Assembly: GCA_963743595.1 (NCBI GenBank)
Contig: CAVURW010000101.1
Location: 1 to 6,660 of the forward strand
From: CAVURW01 sp963743595
GTDB taxonomy: Bacteria; Verrucomicrobiota; Verrucomicrobiia; Methylacidiphilales; UBA1321
DNA length: 6,660 bases
Reading direction: 5' to 3'
Part shown: positions 1-6,657 of the stretch, piece by piece
How positions within the stretch are numbered: the stretch's first letter is position 1
Layout: each line of letters begins with the position of its first letter
Translations under genes and position numbers: made by a program
Notes under the pieces: generated by a model
Databases searched by the model: none
What the model was told of the DNA's origin: nothing
The model's input: only the letters and a program-made list of their open reading frames with translations

Positions 1-2115
1 CTGGAGATTTCCAAGCGTTGGCTGAAGAACTATGTGCAATCGCTCGATTCCCTACACTTCTTCTTCTTACAAAGTGACATCGATGAATTCCAAGCGAAGT
101 ACGCAAGCCCCGGTGACGGAAATAACTTGTGCGGTCTCTTGATCCAGGGTGATGACGATTCAGCTGCCGTGAGCCCCGCGTTCGATATTCGAAAACGGTT
201 CCTGGATCGCTTGAAGGAAGCGACCTCACTCGCCAAGAGCACATTGAAAGAGAAGTTTAATTTCCGGGAAAACGACAGCTACCCCATTCACTCCGAAAAG
301 AGCAACTGGTTCAAGGATAAGGCGGAGTTTGAGACCTTCTGGCGCGGGCATGTGAAGGAAGATTTGCTCCAAACAATTCTGGATCGTGTTCGAAAGAGTA
401 AGGCCGATTTAACCGACGCGGATTTGACGGTTCCGCAAGAGACGATCGATAAGCTGGATCGTTCTTACGATTCCTTGCTCACGAACAATGTTGAAGATCA
501 TGAAGAAACCGATACGGTGCATGACTACCTGGATGCGCTGTGCCATTCGTACGATCCCCACACCGATTACTTCCCACCAGAGGCTGCAAAGGAATTTCAG
601 CAGGTGACGCTGGATTTGTTCATCGTGGGAATCGGCGCACAGCTGAATTCAATCGATGGCTACCCGACGGTGGAAGAGGTCGTTCCGGGTGGCCCGGCAG
701 ATCAGGATAAGCGGTTACAAGGCGGTGACCGCATCGTCGCAGTGGGTCAGGGACCTTCTGGTGAGACGGTCGATACGACGAACATGCCGATAAACAAAGT
801 GGTGACGTTAATTCGCGGAAAAAAGGGTTCAATCGTGAAGCTGGTGGTGGTTCCCGCCGGTGCCAATACGAGTGTTCGTAAAGAGATTTTGATTAAGCGC
901 GATAAGGTTGTCTTGAAAGATCAAGAAGCCAAGGCCGATATCATCGAACATAAACAAGCTGATGGCTCCATCTTCCGCGTGGGTGTGGTCAAGCTCCCCG
1001 GTTTCTACTCCGATACGGGCGATCACGTGAAGAAGCTCCTGGAAAACATGCAAGAAAAGTACAAGATCGATGGGGTCATCCTCGATCTACGTACGGATGG
1101 CGGCGGTTTGCTCGAGCAGGCGCTGCGGTTAACGGGGCTGTTCACACACCACGAGCCAGTAGTGCAGGTACGCGATTCCAGCAACAGCGTGGACGCTCTC
1201 TACACAGAAGGGCCGGAAGTTTGGAGCGGTCCGCTCATCGTGATGGTGAATCGCTACAGCGCGTCGGCCTCCGAAATCGTTGCAGGTGCGCTTCAAGATT
1301 ACGGTCGCGCCTTGGTTGTGGGTGACAAAAGCACACATGGGAAGGGAACGGTTCAGACGATCGTGAATCTGAACCTGATGCGTCCGCTCGGCTTTACGGG
1401 TGACCCCGGTAAGTTAAAGCTGACGGTGCAAAAGTTCTACCGTGTGGCCGGCGGATCGACCCAACAAAAGGGCGTTATTCCCGACATCATTTTGCCCTCG
1501 CGATTGGATGCCTTTCCACTCGGAGAGACTGAGCTGCCCTATTGCCTGCAATACGACACGATCGAGCCGATGCACTTCACCAACTACAACCAAGTCATCC
1601 CCTATGTGGATGAGTTGAAGAAGAATTCGGTGTTGCGCGTGGCGAAGTCGGCTGATTTCGACTACCTGAAAAACGACGTCGATTACTACAAGATGCGGCT
1701 AAACGAGACGGCCCGTACTTTGAATATCGATGAACGGCTGAAGGAGCAAAATGACCTCCGCGCCTTGTGGGCGAAGGAATCGGCTGACTTGAAGGCGCGG
1801 AAGTCTGAGCAGGATAATGTCCTCGAGTGGACGCTCGAGGAGATTGATCATGACCAGCCGCCGGGACCTCCAGAAAAGAAACATTTCTTCTCGGAAGACG
1901 ATGAGACGGAAGCGGCTGATCCCAATTCAGACCCCACGTTCGATCCTCAAATGGAAGAGACTGTCTCGATCATGAGCGATTACGTGAAGTTGTTGAATTC
2001 AAACTCAGCTACGGCTCAAGTAAACCCCTCGAATCAATCGACGCCGGTTGCTGTCGCTCAGCCCACTCAATCGCCAACCAGCTCCGCTCCGCCCACCCAC
2101 AAAAAATCCGAGTAG
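1..2115 (+). CDS. prc: Carboxy-terminal (tail-specific) processing protease Prc/Tsp, S41 family, 5' truncated by window edge
   Basis: Serine protease that degrades or trims periplasmic proteins from their C termini. The reading frame is open to base 1 and codons 1-11 already match the family, so the GTG at 34 is not the true start; compared with E. coli Prc about 70 residues including the signal peptide are missing. Order seen: helical N-terminal domain (SDIDEF, NDSYP, DPHTDY), a PDZ domain at about nt 600-870 (GIGAQL, GGPA, GGDRIVAVG), the S41 core with DLRTDGGG near 1084, then a C-terminal helical region resembling the Prc C-terminal domain (MEETVSIMSDYVKLL), and a P/S/T/Q-rich tail of about 35 residues ending in KKSE. 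The Ser-Lys dyad is Ser at nt 1264 (middle Ser of SASASE) and Lys at 1342 (HGKGT), with the conserved Asp at 1297. Ser-Lys spacing is one residue longer than in E. coli as I recall it. Its stop lies 2 bases from that of the convergent phosphoesterase. Family assignment is secure; substrates are unknown. Confidence 0.95.
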   Translation: MEISKRWLKNYVQSLDSLHFFFLQSDIDEFQAKYASPGDGNNLCGLLIQGDDDSAAVSPAFDIRKRFLDRLKEATSLAKSTLKEKFNFRENDSYPIHSEKSNWFKDKAEFETFWRGHVKEDLLQTILDRVRKSKADLTDADLTVPQETIDKLDRSYDSLLTNNVEDHEETDTVHDYLDALCHSYDPHTDYFPPEAAKEFQQVTLDLFIVGIGAQLNSIDGYPTVEEVVPGGPADQDKRLQGGDRIVAVGQGPSGETVDTTNMPINKVVTLIRGKKGSIVKLVVVPAGANTSVRKEILIKRDKVVLKDQEAKADIIEHKQADGSIFRVGVVKLPGFYSDTGDHVKKLLENMQEKYKIDGVILDLRTDGGGLLEQALRLTGLFTHHEPVVQVRDSSNSVDALYTEGPEVWSGPLIVMVNRYSASASEIVAGALQDYGRALVVGDKSTHGKGTVQTIVNLNLMRPLGFTGDPGKLKLTVQKFYRVAGGSTQQKGVIPDIILPSRLDAFPLGETELPYCLQYDTIEPMHFTNYNQVIPYVDELKKNSVLRVAKSADFDYLKNDVDYYKMRLNETARTLNIDERLKEQNDLRALWAKESADLKARKSEQDNVLEWTLEEIDHDQPPGPPEKKHFFSEDDETEAADPNSDPTFDPQMEETVSIMSDYVKLLNSNSATAQVNPSNQSTPVAVAQPTQSPTSSAPPTHKKSE

Positions 2116-2117
2116 GG

Positions 2118-2933
2118 TTAGAACGCTTCGATCACGCTGAAACCGGGTTCGCGGTACTTGGCGTGAGCGACGTGGACAACGAGGTTCGGACGCGCCTGAA
2201 AACGCGCCTGATGATGCGAGTGCCCACAGTAGACTTGGAACGTCTTCGCCGAGTTAGCGTCTGCTATTGAAAGAAGATACTCGCCCAGCGCGAAATTCAC
2301 GAAATGCGGTGAGTAGGCGTGCTCGGAGGGTCGGTTATTGTAGAGGCTCGCCTCGACAAACGGGGGGACGTGCGTGGCAATGAGAATACGATCGAACGCT
2401 GCGACCGCCTGCTGAATCGGATCGCGGAGCGCATTTACGGAGTCGATGCCCAACTGCGCCAGCTTCGCAAACAGCGTACGTGAATCGAGGGAGGAGAGAT
2501 CTGCGATCAGATCGTGATCGTTCAGGCGCAGAAGGGTGTTTCCGCCAGCACCGGCCCGCCCATCTGCCCAGCCGCGATGACCAATGAGGCAGGTTTGTGG
2601 AGTCAGAGGGATCGGGCTTTGTCCCTGCAAATGAACCAGCTGAGGAAACTGACGTCCTAGGTCGGCAACCTGCCCATCCAGCCACGCGAAATTGCTTCCG
2701 TAAAAGTCGTGATTCCCAAGGACAAAATAGATCGGCAGCTGGGTCGATTGTGCCAGTAGGGTGAGATGGTCACCAAGCATCTCCGCATTTGAAATATCAC
2801 CCGTGATCAAGAGGGCACTCGCCGAAGTGATCGGCAAAGACGCAAGAAAGACCTCGATTTCAACGCGAACGAGGAAATCGAAATGGAGGTCGCTGAGCCA
2901 GAGAATGCGATTGATACGTATAGTATCGCACAA
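2118..2933 (-). CDS. Calcineurin-like metallophosphoesterase, substrate unknown
   Basis: A 271-residue enzyme of the calcineurin-like phosphoesterase superfamily, which uses two metal ions to hydrolyse phosphate mono- or diesters. All signature motifs are present and in order: D15-x-H17 (SDLHFD), G45-D46 (ITGDIS), G73-N-H-D76 (LGNHDF), T187-H188 (THVPPF) and G237-H-S-H240 (CGHSHH), with a GHRGWADGR loop at 118-126. No signal peptide or membrane segment is evident, so it is probably cytoplasmic. The start is TTG at 2933: the in-frame TAA at 2948-2946 rules out a longer protein, and the next Met is residue 52, beyond the first metal ligands. No Shine-Dalgarno sequence precedes it. It lies downstream of lhgO on the same strand after 99 bases, and converges on prc. 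The superfamily covers nucleotidases, cyclic-nucleotide phosphodiesterases and protein phosphatases; nothing here chooses between them. Confidence 0.9.
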   Translation of the reverse strand: MCDTIRINRILWLSDLHFDFLVRVEIEVFLASLPITSASALLITGDISNAEMLGDHLTLLAQSTQLPIYFVLGNHDFYGSNFAWLDGQVADLGRQFPQLVHLQGQSPIPLTPQTCLIGHRGWADGRAGAGGNTLLRLNDHDLIADLSSLDSRTLFAKLAQLGIDSVNALRDPIQQAVAAFDRILIATHVPPFVEASLYNNRPSEHAYSPHFVNFALGEYLLSIADANSAKTFQVYCGHSHHQARFQARPNLVVHVAHAKYREPGFSVIEAF

Positions 2934-3032
2934 AAACGCGATTTTTTAAGTAAAATATTTAGCGGTCTAAACTATTAGTCTGGCGTAGATGCTCTTCAGT
3001 ATCCCTTCGATTCGCTTGCAGTGAATTCAGTA
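2934..3032 (-). promoter_or_regulatory. AT-rich intergenic leader of the phosphoesterase gene, possible promoter
   Basis: This 99-base gap separates the lhgO stop from the phosphoesterase TTG start. Its half nearest the phosphoesterase is strikingly AT-rich (about 2941-2961), unlike the coding sequence on both sides. Read on the minus strand, TATTTT at 2957-2952 is a tolerable -10 box, but I find no good -35 at normal spacing. I see no GC-rich hairpin with a U-tract that would end the lhgO transcript. The region may hold a separate promoter for the phosphoesterase; this is inferred from composition only. Confidence 0.25.
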
Positions 3033-4229
3033 CTACGTCGTCAGCTCCGCGCGCCGAACGATCTCAGAGCCGATTGCAAGTGAGGCAGTGGCTCCAGGTG
3101 AGGGGGCGTTGAGTACGTGCAGAAAACCGGGGCTTTGGTGGATGAGAAAATCTTGAACCAGCTCACCGCTCGGCGTCATCGCTTGTGCGCGCACGCCAGC
3201 GCCGCCGGGAGTGAGATCGCTGCTGCGTAAATCAGGTACAAGCTTCTGTAAGGCCCCGCAAAAAGCGGCGCGGCTGAGTGATTGTCGGAACTCCTGCCAA
3301 CACATGGCCCGGTTTTTGTTCATGAATCGGCGCAAGCCCGGAAAGAGCAGTGCTTGCGCGAGGTCAATCGGGTTGAGTTGCCACTTGCTGTAGCCTTCGC
3401 GAGCAAAGGCTAAAACCGCGTTTGGGCCCGCTTCCACCCCGCCCCCGACGAGTCGGCTGAAGTGAACCCCTAGGAACGGAAAGGTGGGGTCGGGCACCGG
3501 GTAGATGAGGTGTTTCACGAGCGACTGCCGCTCCGGCTTAATCTTATAATACTCACCGCGAAACGGGATGATTTGGTCGTTGACCGGCAGACCGGAAGCT
3601 CGCGCCACGCGATCGGAATGAAGCCCCGCACAATTGATCGCGAGATCGGCTTCGACCGCTCCTTCAGCTGTTTCGATGCGCCATCGGTTTCCCTGTTGCG
3701 TGGCCGATTTCATCGGCGATTTGAACTGGAGCCTACCGCCTCGTGTTTCGATCTCACGCACGAGTTGCGTACAGACAGCCCCGTAATCGACAATTCCCTC
3801 TTCCGGGACGCGCAGGGCCGCGATGCCGCCGACGTGGGGCTCGATCTCCAGCATCTGCTCGCGACTCAACATTTTCAGGCCGGAAAGCCCATTGGCGATT
3901 CCGCGTTCTTCCAGGTTTTTCAGCCGCACCATTTCCGCCTCATTCGTCGCCACCACCAGCTTGCCGCAGATCTCGTGTGGGATCGCATGTTCCTGGCAAA
4001 AACGAATCATCTCCCGAATGCCAGAAACGGCCAAAAGCGCTTTGGCCGAGCCCGGTTTGTAGTAGAGCCCGGAGTGTAAAACCCCGCTGTTATGTGAAGA
4101 TTGGTGTCGGCCCGGGCCGGCCTCTTTTTCAAGAAGTGTCACCTGGAGCCCAGGGCTCTTTTTCAGCAGTTGGTACGCCGTCGCAAGCCCAATAATGCCC
4201 CCGCCAATAACAACATAATGCCTGGCCAC
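3033..4229 (-). CDS. lhgO: L-2-hydroxyglutarate oxidase/dehydrogenase (FAD-dependent)
   Basis: FAD enzyme of the DAO family that oxidises L-2-hydroxyglutarate to 2-oxoglutarate. In E. coli LhgO passes the electrons to the membrane quinone pool. The 398 residues are close to full length (E. coli LhgO is about 420, with a longer C-terminal tail). Evidence: the Rossmann dinucleotide motif IGGGIIGLATAY at 8-19; E34 in LLEKE placed to bind the FAD ribose; the family block HQSSHNSGVLHSGLYY at 42-57; PFRGEYYKI in mid-protein; HLIYPVPDPTFPFLGVH; GVRAQAM at 345-351 and APSPGATAS at 375-383. The start is GTG at 4229, with an in-frame TAA four codons upstream, so no longer form is possible. No glaH/csiD or glutarate-pathway gene is nearby, which favours metabolite repair (removal of side products of malate dehydrogenase-type enzymes) over glutarate catabolism. 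The 35-base gap to the upstream membrane-protein gene allows co-transcription. Confidence 0.93.
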   Translation of the reverse strand: MARHYVVIGGGIIGLATAYQLLKKSPGLQVTLLEKEAGPGRHQSSHNSGVLHSGLYYKPGSAKALLAVSGIREMIRFCQEHAIPHEICGKLVVATNEAEMVRLKNLEERGIANGLSGLKMLSREQMLEIEPHVGGIAALRVPEEGIVDYGAVCTQLVREIETRGGRLQFKSPMKSATQQGNRWRIETAEGAVEADLAINCAGLHSDRVARASGLPVNDQIIPFRGEYYKIKPERQSLVKHLIYPVPDPTFPFLGVHFSRLVGGGVEAGPNAVLAFAREGYSKWQLNPIDLAQALLFPGLRRFMNKNRAMCWQEFRQSLSRAAFCGALQKLVPDLRSSDLTPGGAGVRAQAMTPSGELVQDFLIHQSPGFLHVLNAPSPGATASLAIGSEIVRRAELTT

Positions 4230-4264
4230 GGTGACTTAATCGCGTCGAAAGCCAAAAGCTGTCT

Positions 4265-5062
4265 TCAATTTTTCGCTGGTTCGGAGTCCGAGCCATTCTT
4301 ACCTGACTTCAAGTAATTCTCGAGGTCACCCATTTTAAAGTCTGGGAACGAGTAGTGGCGTTCCCAATGGCTGATCACTTTGGAGAGGCCGCAGCTCAAA
4401 AGATTGAAACGCCAGCGAATTGACTGAACCAAGTAGGGATTAAAACTGTAGAAACCAACAAAGCGCTTGTCCGCAAATTTGGTCGTCCGATTGACCTGCT
4501 TACACAGCAAAACAGCGCGGCTTTCGTCGCTATCGAAGAGGACCAGCCAGTACCGCTTCATCCGCTCTTCATCGGCGATGACAAAATCGATCTTCCCACA
4601 ATTTTTCGGTACATCGCCCGAGCCCCAAACTCGAACCGCATCCAGATCTTCAGCCAGACCCATGTAGCGTGCTTTTTGAGGGATAAAATTCTTAAAGTCT
4701 TGGAAGGTCGAGATCAGCTCGCCTTTTCTTAAATCAGCGGCCACGTCTTCGATCGCGTGGCTTATTGCCAGCATCGCCTCGCTATCCATCACGTGATGGA
4801 GATCACTGTCGGGAATGGAGACCACATCGCCCAACTTCGGTTCACCACCCTTGCGACACGGAGTCACCCGAACGGACTGAGGTATCCCGCTATCGAGATA
4901 GGCCTTCAGTTTCTTTTGAAAACGTTTCTTAGTTCGTTCCTCGCAATGAGTTTTGGCTAGCATAATGTGTTGTTGAAGCAAAAGGGTGCAGACAGCGAAG
5001 CCCGCAAGCGTAAGTAAGCCTAAGTAAGAGAAGCAGCAACTACTTTTTTCGAAAAACGGCAT
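4265..5062 (-). CDS. Uncharacterised protein with one N-terminal membrane segment
   Basis: I do not recognise this 265-residue protein. A hydrophobic stretch at about 11-34 (FSYLGLLTLAGFAVCTLLLQ onward) looks like a signal anchor rather than a cleaved signal. It is followed by a strongly basic segment at 37-53 (RTKKRFQKKLK), which by the positive-inside rule would keep the C-terminal domain in the cytoplasm. The eight cysteines (9, 10, 25, 40, 69, 155, 187, 224) form no CxxC motif. The soluble part is mixed alpha/beta, with a strand-rich section at about 158-212 (KIDFVIADEE, YWLVLFDSD, AVLLCKQVN, FVGFYSFNPYLV) and a hydrophilic tail. That section faintly recalls small sensory domains such as DICT, from memory and unverified. 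ATG start at 5062; no clear Shine-Dalgarno. It is divergent from ileS and sits 35 bases upstream of lhgO. The long open frame with sensible composition makes it a likely real gene; its function is unknown. Confidence 0.75.
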   Translation of the reverse strand: MPFFEKSSCCFSYLGLLTLAGFAVCTLLLQQHIMLAKTHCEERTKKRFQKKLKAYLDSGIPQSVRVTPCRKGGEPKLGDVVSIPDSDLHHVMDSEAMLAISHAIEDVAADLRKGELISTFQDFKNFIPQKARYMGLAEDLDAVRVWGSGDVPKNCGKIDFVIADEERMKRYWLVLFDSDESRAVLLCKQVNRTTKFADKRFVGFYSFNPYLVQSIRWRFNLLSCGLSKVISHWERHYSFPDFKMGDLENYLKSGKNGSDSEPAKN

Positions 5063-5235
5063 GAAAAGTGTGAGTGGACCGGTTAGTTATGTCGTTGCGG
5101 CGCAATGGCTACCCGTTAATCGTGAGCAGACCGGTTTTGAGTGCGCGGCACGATGACACTCTGCCCCAAATAGAAGCTTTCACTTCCTCCTCCACGGCGT
5201 TAGGCTCATCAACCGCGCTTACCGCCTTTACTGAC
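5063..5235. promoter_or_regulatory. Divergent intergenic region between the membrane-protein gene and ileS
   Basis: This 173-base stretch separates two divergent starts and so must carry promoters in both directions. I find no textbook -35/-10 pair; TTGAGT at 5137-5142 could be a -35 for ileS but no good -10 follows at 16-18 bases. There is no T-box specifier stem, T-box sequence or terminator hairpin of the kind that regulates ileS in Firmicutes. No Shine-Dalgarno precedes the ileS ATG. The frame is open from a GTG at 5074, but the resulting 54-residue extension is Ser/Thr/Ala-rich and unlike any IleRS N terminus, so I treat it as non-coding. Confidence 0.5.
5077..5136. repeat. Two direct copies of GACCGGTT, 52 bases apart
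   Basis: GACCGGTT occurs at 5077-5084 and again at 5129-5136, both within the divergent promoter region. Each copy contains the 6-base palindrome ACCGGT. The start-to-start distance of 52 bases is close to five turns of B-DNA, which would place both on the same face, as for a pair of operator sites. Eight bases is short and this may be chance. Confidence 0.3.
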
Positions 5236-6657
5236 ATGGATTACGACGCCCAACTCAAAGCCAGCCTGCTCCTGCCCAAAACCGATTTTCCCATGAGAGC
5301 GGAGCTTCCCAAACGCGAACCTGCGCTCATCGAGCGTTGGCGTAAAGAGAAGATCTACACCAAGATCATGCAGGCGCGTCGTGAGGCGAGTGACCGGCGC
5401 GAAACGACTTTCATTCTTCACGACGGCCCGCCGTTTGCCAATGGTGACGCGCATCTGGGGCATGCGGTGAACATCGTCCTGAAAGACATGATCCTGAAGT
5501 TCCATAACATGGTCGATCACTACGCGCCTTTCGTCCCGGGATGGGACTGTCACGGCCTGCCCATCGAGTTCAAGGTCATGAAGGAACTGGGCAAAGACGC
5601 GTCGATCACTGGCGATCTCGATCCGCTTGCCATCCGCGCCAAATGTGAAGAGATGGCCCGCCATTTTATCGCGATCCAAAGCGAGCAATTTCAGCGCATG
5701 GGCGTGTTTGGTGACTGGGAGAATCCCTACCTCACCATGGACCCAAAGTACGAGGCCGAAACCCTACGCGTCTTTGCAAAACTCGTCGGTAAAGGGCTTG
5801 TTTGCCAAGGGCTCCGTCCCGTCCATTGGTCGACGGGTTGCCAAACGGCGCTTGCGGAAGCGGAGATCGAGTACAAGGAAAAGGTCGATCCGGCCGCCTA
5901 CGTCGAGTTCCCGCTCCTGGCTAAGGAAGGCCCGCTCAAAGATGCGCGTGTGGTGATCTGGACGACGACGCCGTGGACGCTTCCCGCGAACCTCGCAATC
6001 GCCGTCTCAGCGGAACTCGATTACGTGGTGCTTAATCGCGCCAGTGACGGCAAAAAGCTGGTGGTGGCAGCGGCACTCGCCGATTCCGTTTTGGGCAAAA
6101 ATCCCGCCGGTTCCGAGTTTCAAAAAACCGACATATTGAAGGGCTCTCAGCTCGCTGGGGTCGGCTATTCGCATCCATTTTTAAAGGACAATCGCACCCG
6201 GTTGATTTACACCGCCGATTTCGTTTCCGCCGACGCCGGTACTGGTTTGGTGCACATCGCTCCCGGTCATGGCCAAGACGATTACCTGCTCGGACGCGAA
6301 CACGATCTCCCGATCTTGGCGCCCGTCAATGACCAGGGCTGCCTGACGAACGAGTGCGGCGTCCCCGAGCTCGTGGGCAAGTACGTTTTTAAGGCGAACC
6401 CGCTTATCGTGGAGATGCTGCGCGCGTCGAATCATCTCTGGGCAGTGGAAGATTACCGGCACGATTACCCACATTGTTGGCGCAGCAAAACGCCGATCGT
6501 TTTCCGAGCGGTGAAACAATGGTTCATCCGGATCGATCCGTTTCGCCAGGAAGCGCTTAAGGCAATCGATGGCGTCAAATGGATCCCCACCAGCGGCTAC
6601 AATCGCATGCGCGCGGGTAGCAATACTGAACTGGAACCAGTAACGGCAGAAAGATAA
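5236..6657 (+). CDS. ileS: Isoleucyl-tRNA synthetase, N-terminal half only (3' truncated or disrupted)
   Basis: Class I aminoacyl-tRNA synthetase that charges tRNA-Ile. I start it at ATG 5236 (MDYDAQ), because LPKTDFPMRAELPKREP at 14-30 is the usual N terminus. Seen in order: the HIGH-type signature HLGH at 73-76 (PPFANGDAHLGH), GWDCHGLPIE at 102-111, the inserted editing (CP1) domain with TTTPWTLPANLA from 243 and GTGLVHIAPGHGQDDY from about 335, then HCWRSKTPIVFRAVKQWF and VKWIP near 447-451. Homology ends at about nt 6612. The following residues (AGSNTELEPVTAER, then TAA) replace the expected block RPDWCISRQR. The CISRQR-WG block, the KMSKS loop, the anticodon-binding domain and the C-terminal zinc region are all absent; the frame gives 473 residues against about 900-950 for the family. 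As written it could not charge tRNA. It may be a contig-end or assembly artefact, or a real disruption. Confidence 0.9.
   Translation: MDYDAQLKASLLLPKTDFPMRAELPKREPALIERWRKEKIYTKIMQARREASDRRETTFILHDGPPFANGDAHLGHAVNIVLKDMILKFHNMVDHYAPFVPGWDCHGLPIEFKVMKELGKDASITGDLDPLAIRAKCEEMARHFIAIQSEQFQRMGVFGDWENPYLTMDPKYEAETLRVFAKLVGKGLVCQGLRPVHWSTGCQTALAEAEIEYKEKVDPAAYVEFPLLAKEGPLKDARVVIWTTTPWTLPANLAIAVSAELDYVVLNRASDGKKLVVAAALADSVLGKNPAGSEFQKTDILKGSQLAGVGYSHPFLKDNRTRLIYTADFVSADAGTGLVHIAPGHGQDDYLLGREHDLPILAPVNDQGCLTNECGVPELVGKYVFKANPLIVEMLRASNHLWAVEDYRHDYPHCWRSKTPIVFRAVKQWFIRIDPFRQEALKAIDGVKWIPTSGYNRMRAGSNTELEPVTAER

Noticed and set aside
1821..1840. Perfect inverted repeat CCTCGAG / CTCGAGG with a 6-base loop
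   Set aside because: It lies well inside the prc coding region, has no U-tract, and is explained by two Leu-Glu codon pairs (LEWTLEE).
2335..2685. 116-codon minus-strand frame inside the phosphoesterase gene
   Set aside because: Out-of-frame shadow of a gene whose metal-binding motifs are all in the other frame.
2907..2929. Overlapping short inverted repeats (GCGAT/ATCGC and GATAC/GTATC) near the phosphoesterase start
   Set aside because: Arms are only 5 bases and lie within the first codons of the gene; no convincing operator or structured RNA.
3510..4195. Several open plus-strand frames of up to 189 codons opposite lhgO
   Set aside because: They are antisense to a clearly conserved lhgO, Arg/Pro/Ser-rich, and resemble no family I know.
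5045..5056. 12-base palindrome TTTTTCGAAAAA
   Set aside because: It is the coding sequence for residues 3-7 of the membrane protein (Phe-Phe-Glu-Lys codons) and has no further supporting context.
5074..5235. In-frame 54-residue N-terminal extension of IleRS beginning at GTG 5074
   Set aside because: It is Ser/Thr/Ala-rich low complexity with no family similarity, and a canonical IleRS start lies at ATG 5236. Using it would also leave only 11 bases between the divergent starts.
5063..5235. T-box riboswitch upstream of ileS
   Set aside because: The leader is too short for the full architecture and no T-box sequence, specifier loop or terminator/antiterminator is visible.
5209..5688. 159-codon minus-strand frame opposite the start of ileS
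   Set aside because: Antisense to conserved IleRS motifs and with no recognisable domain.
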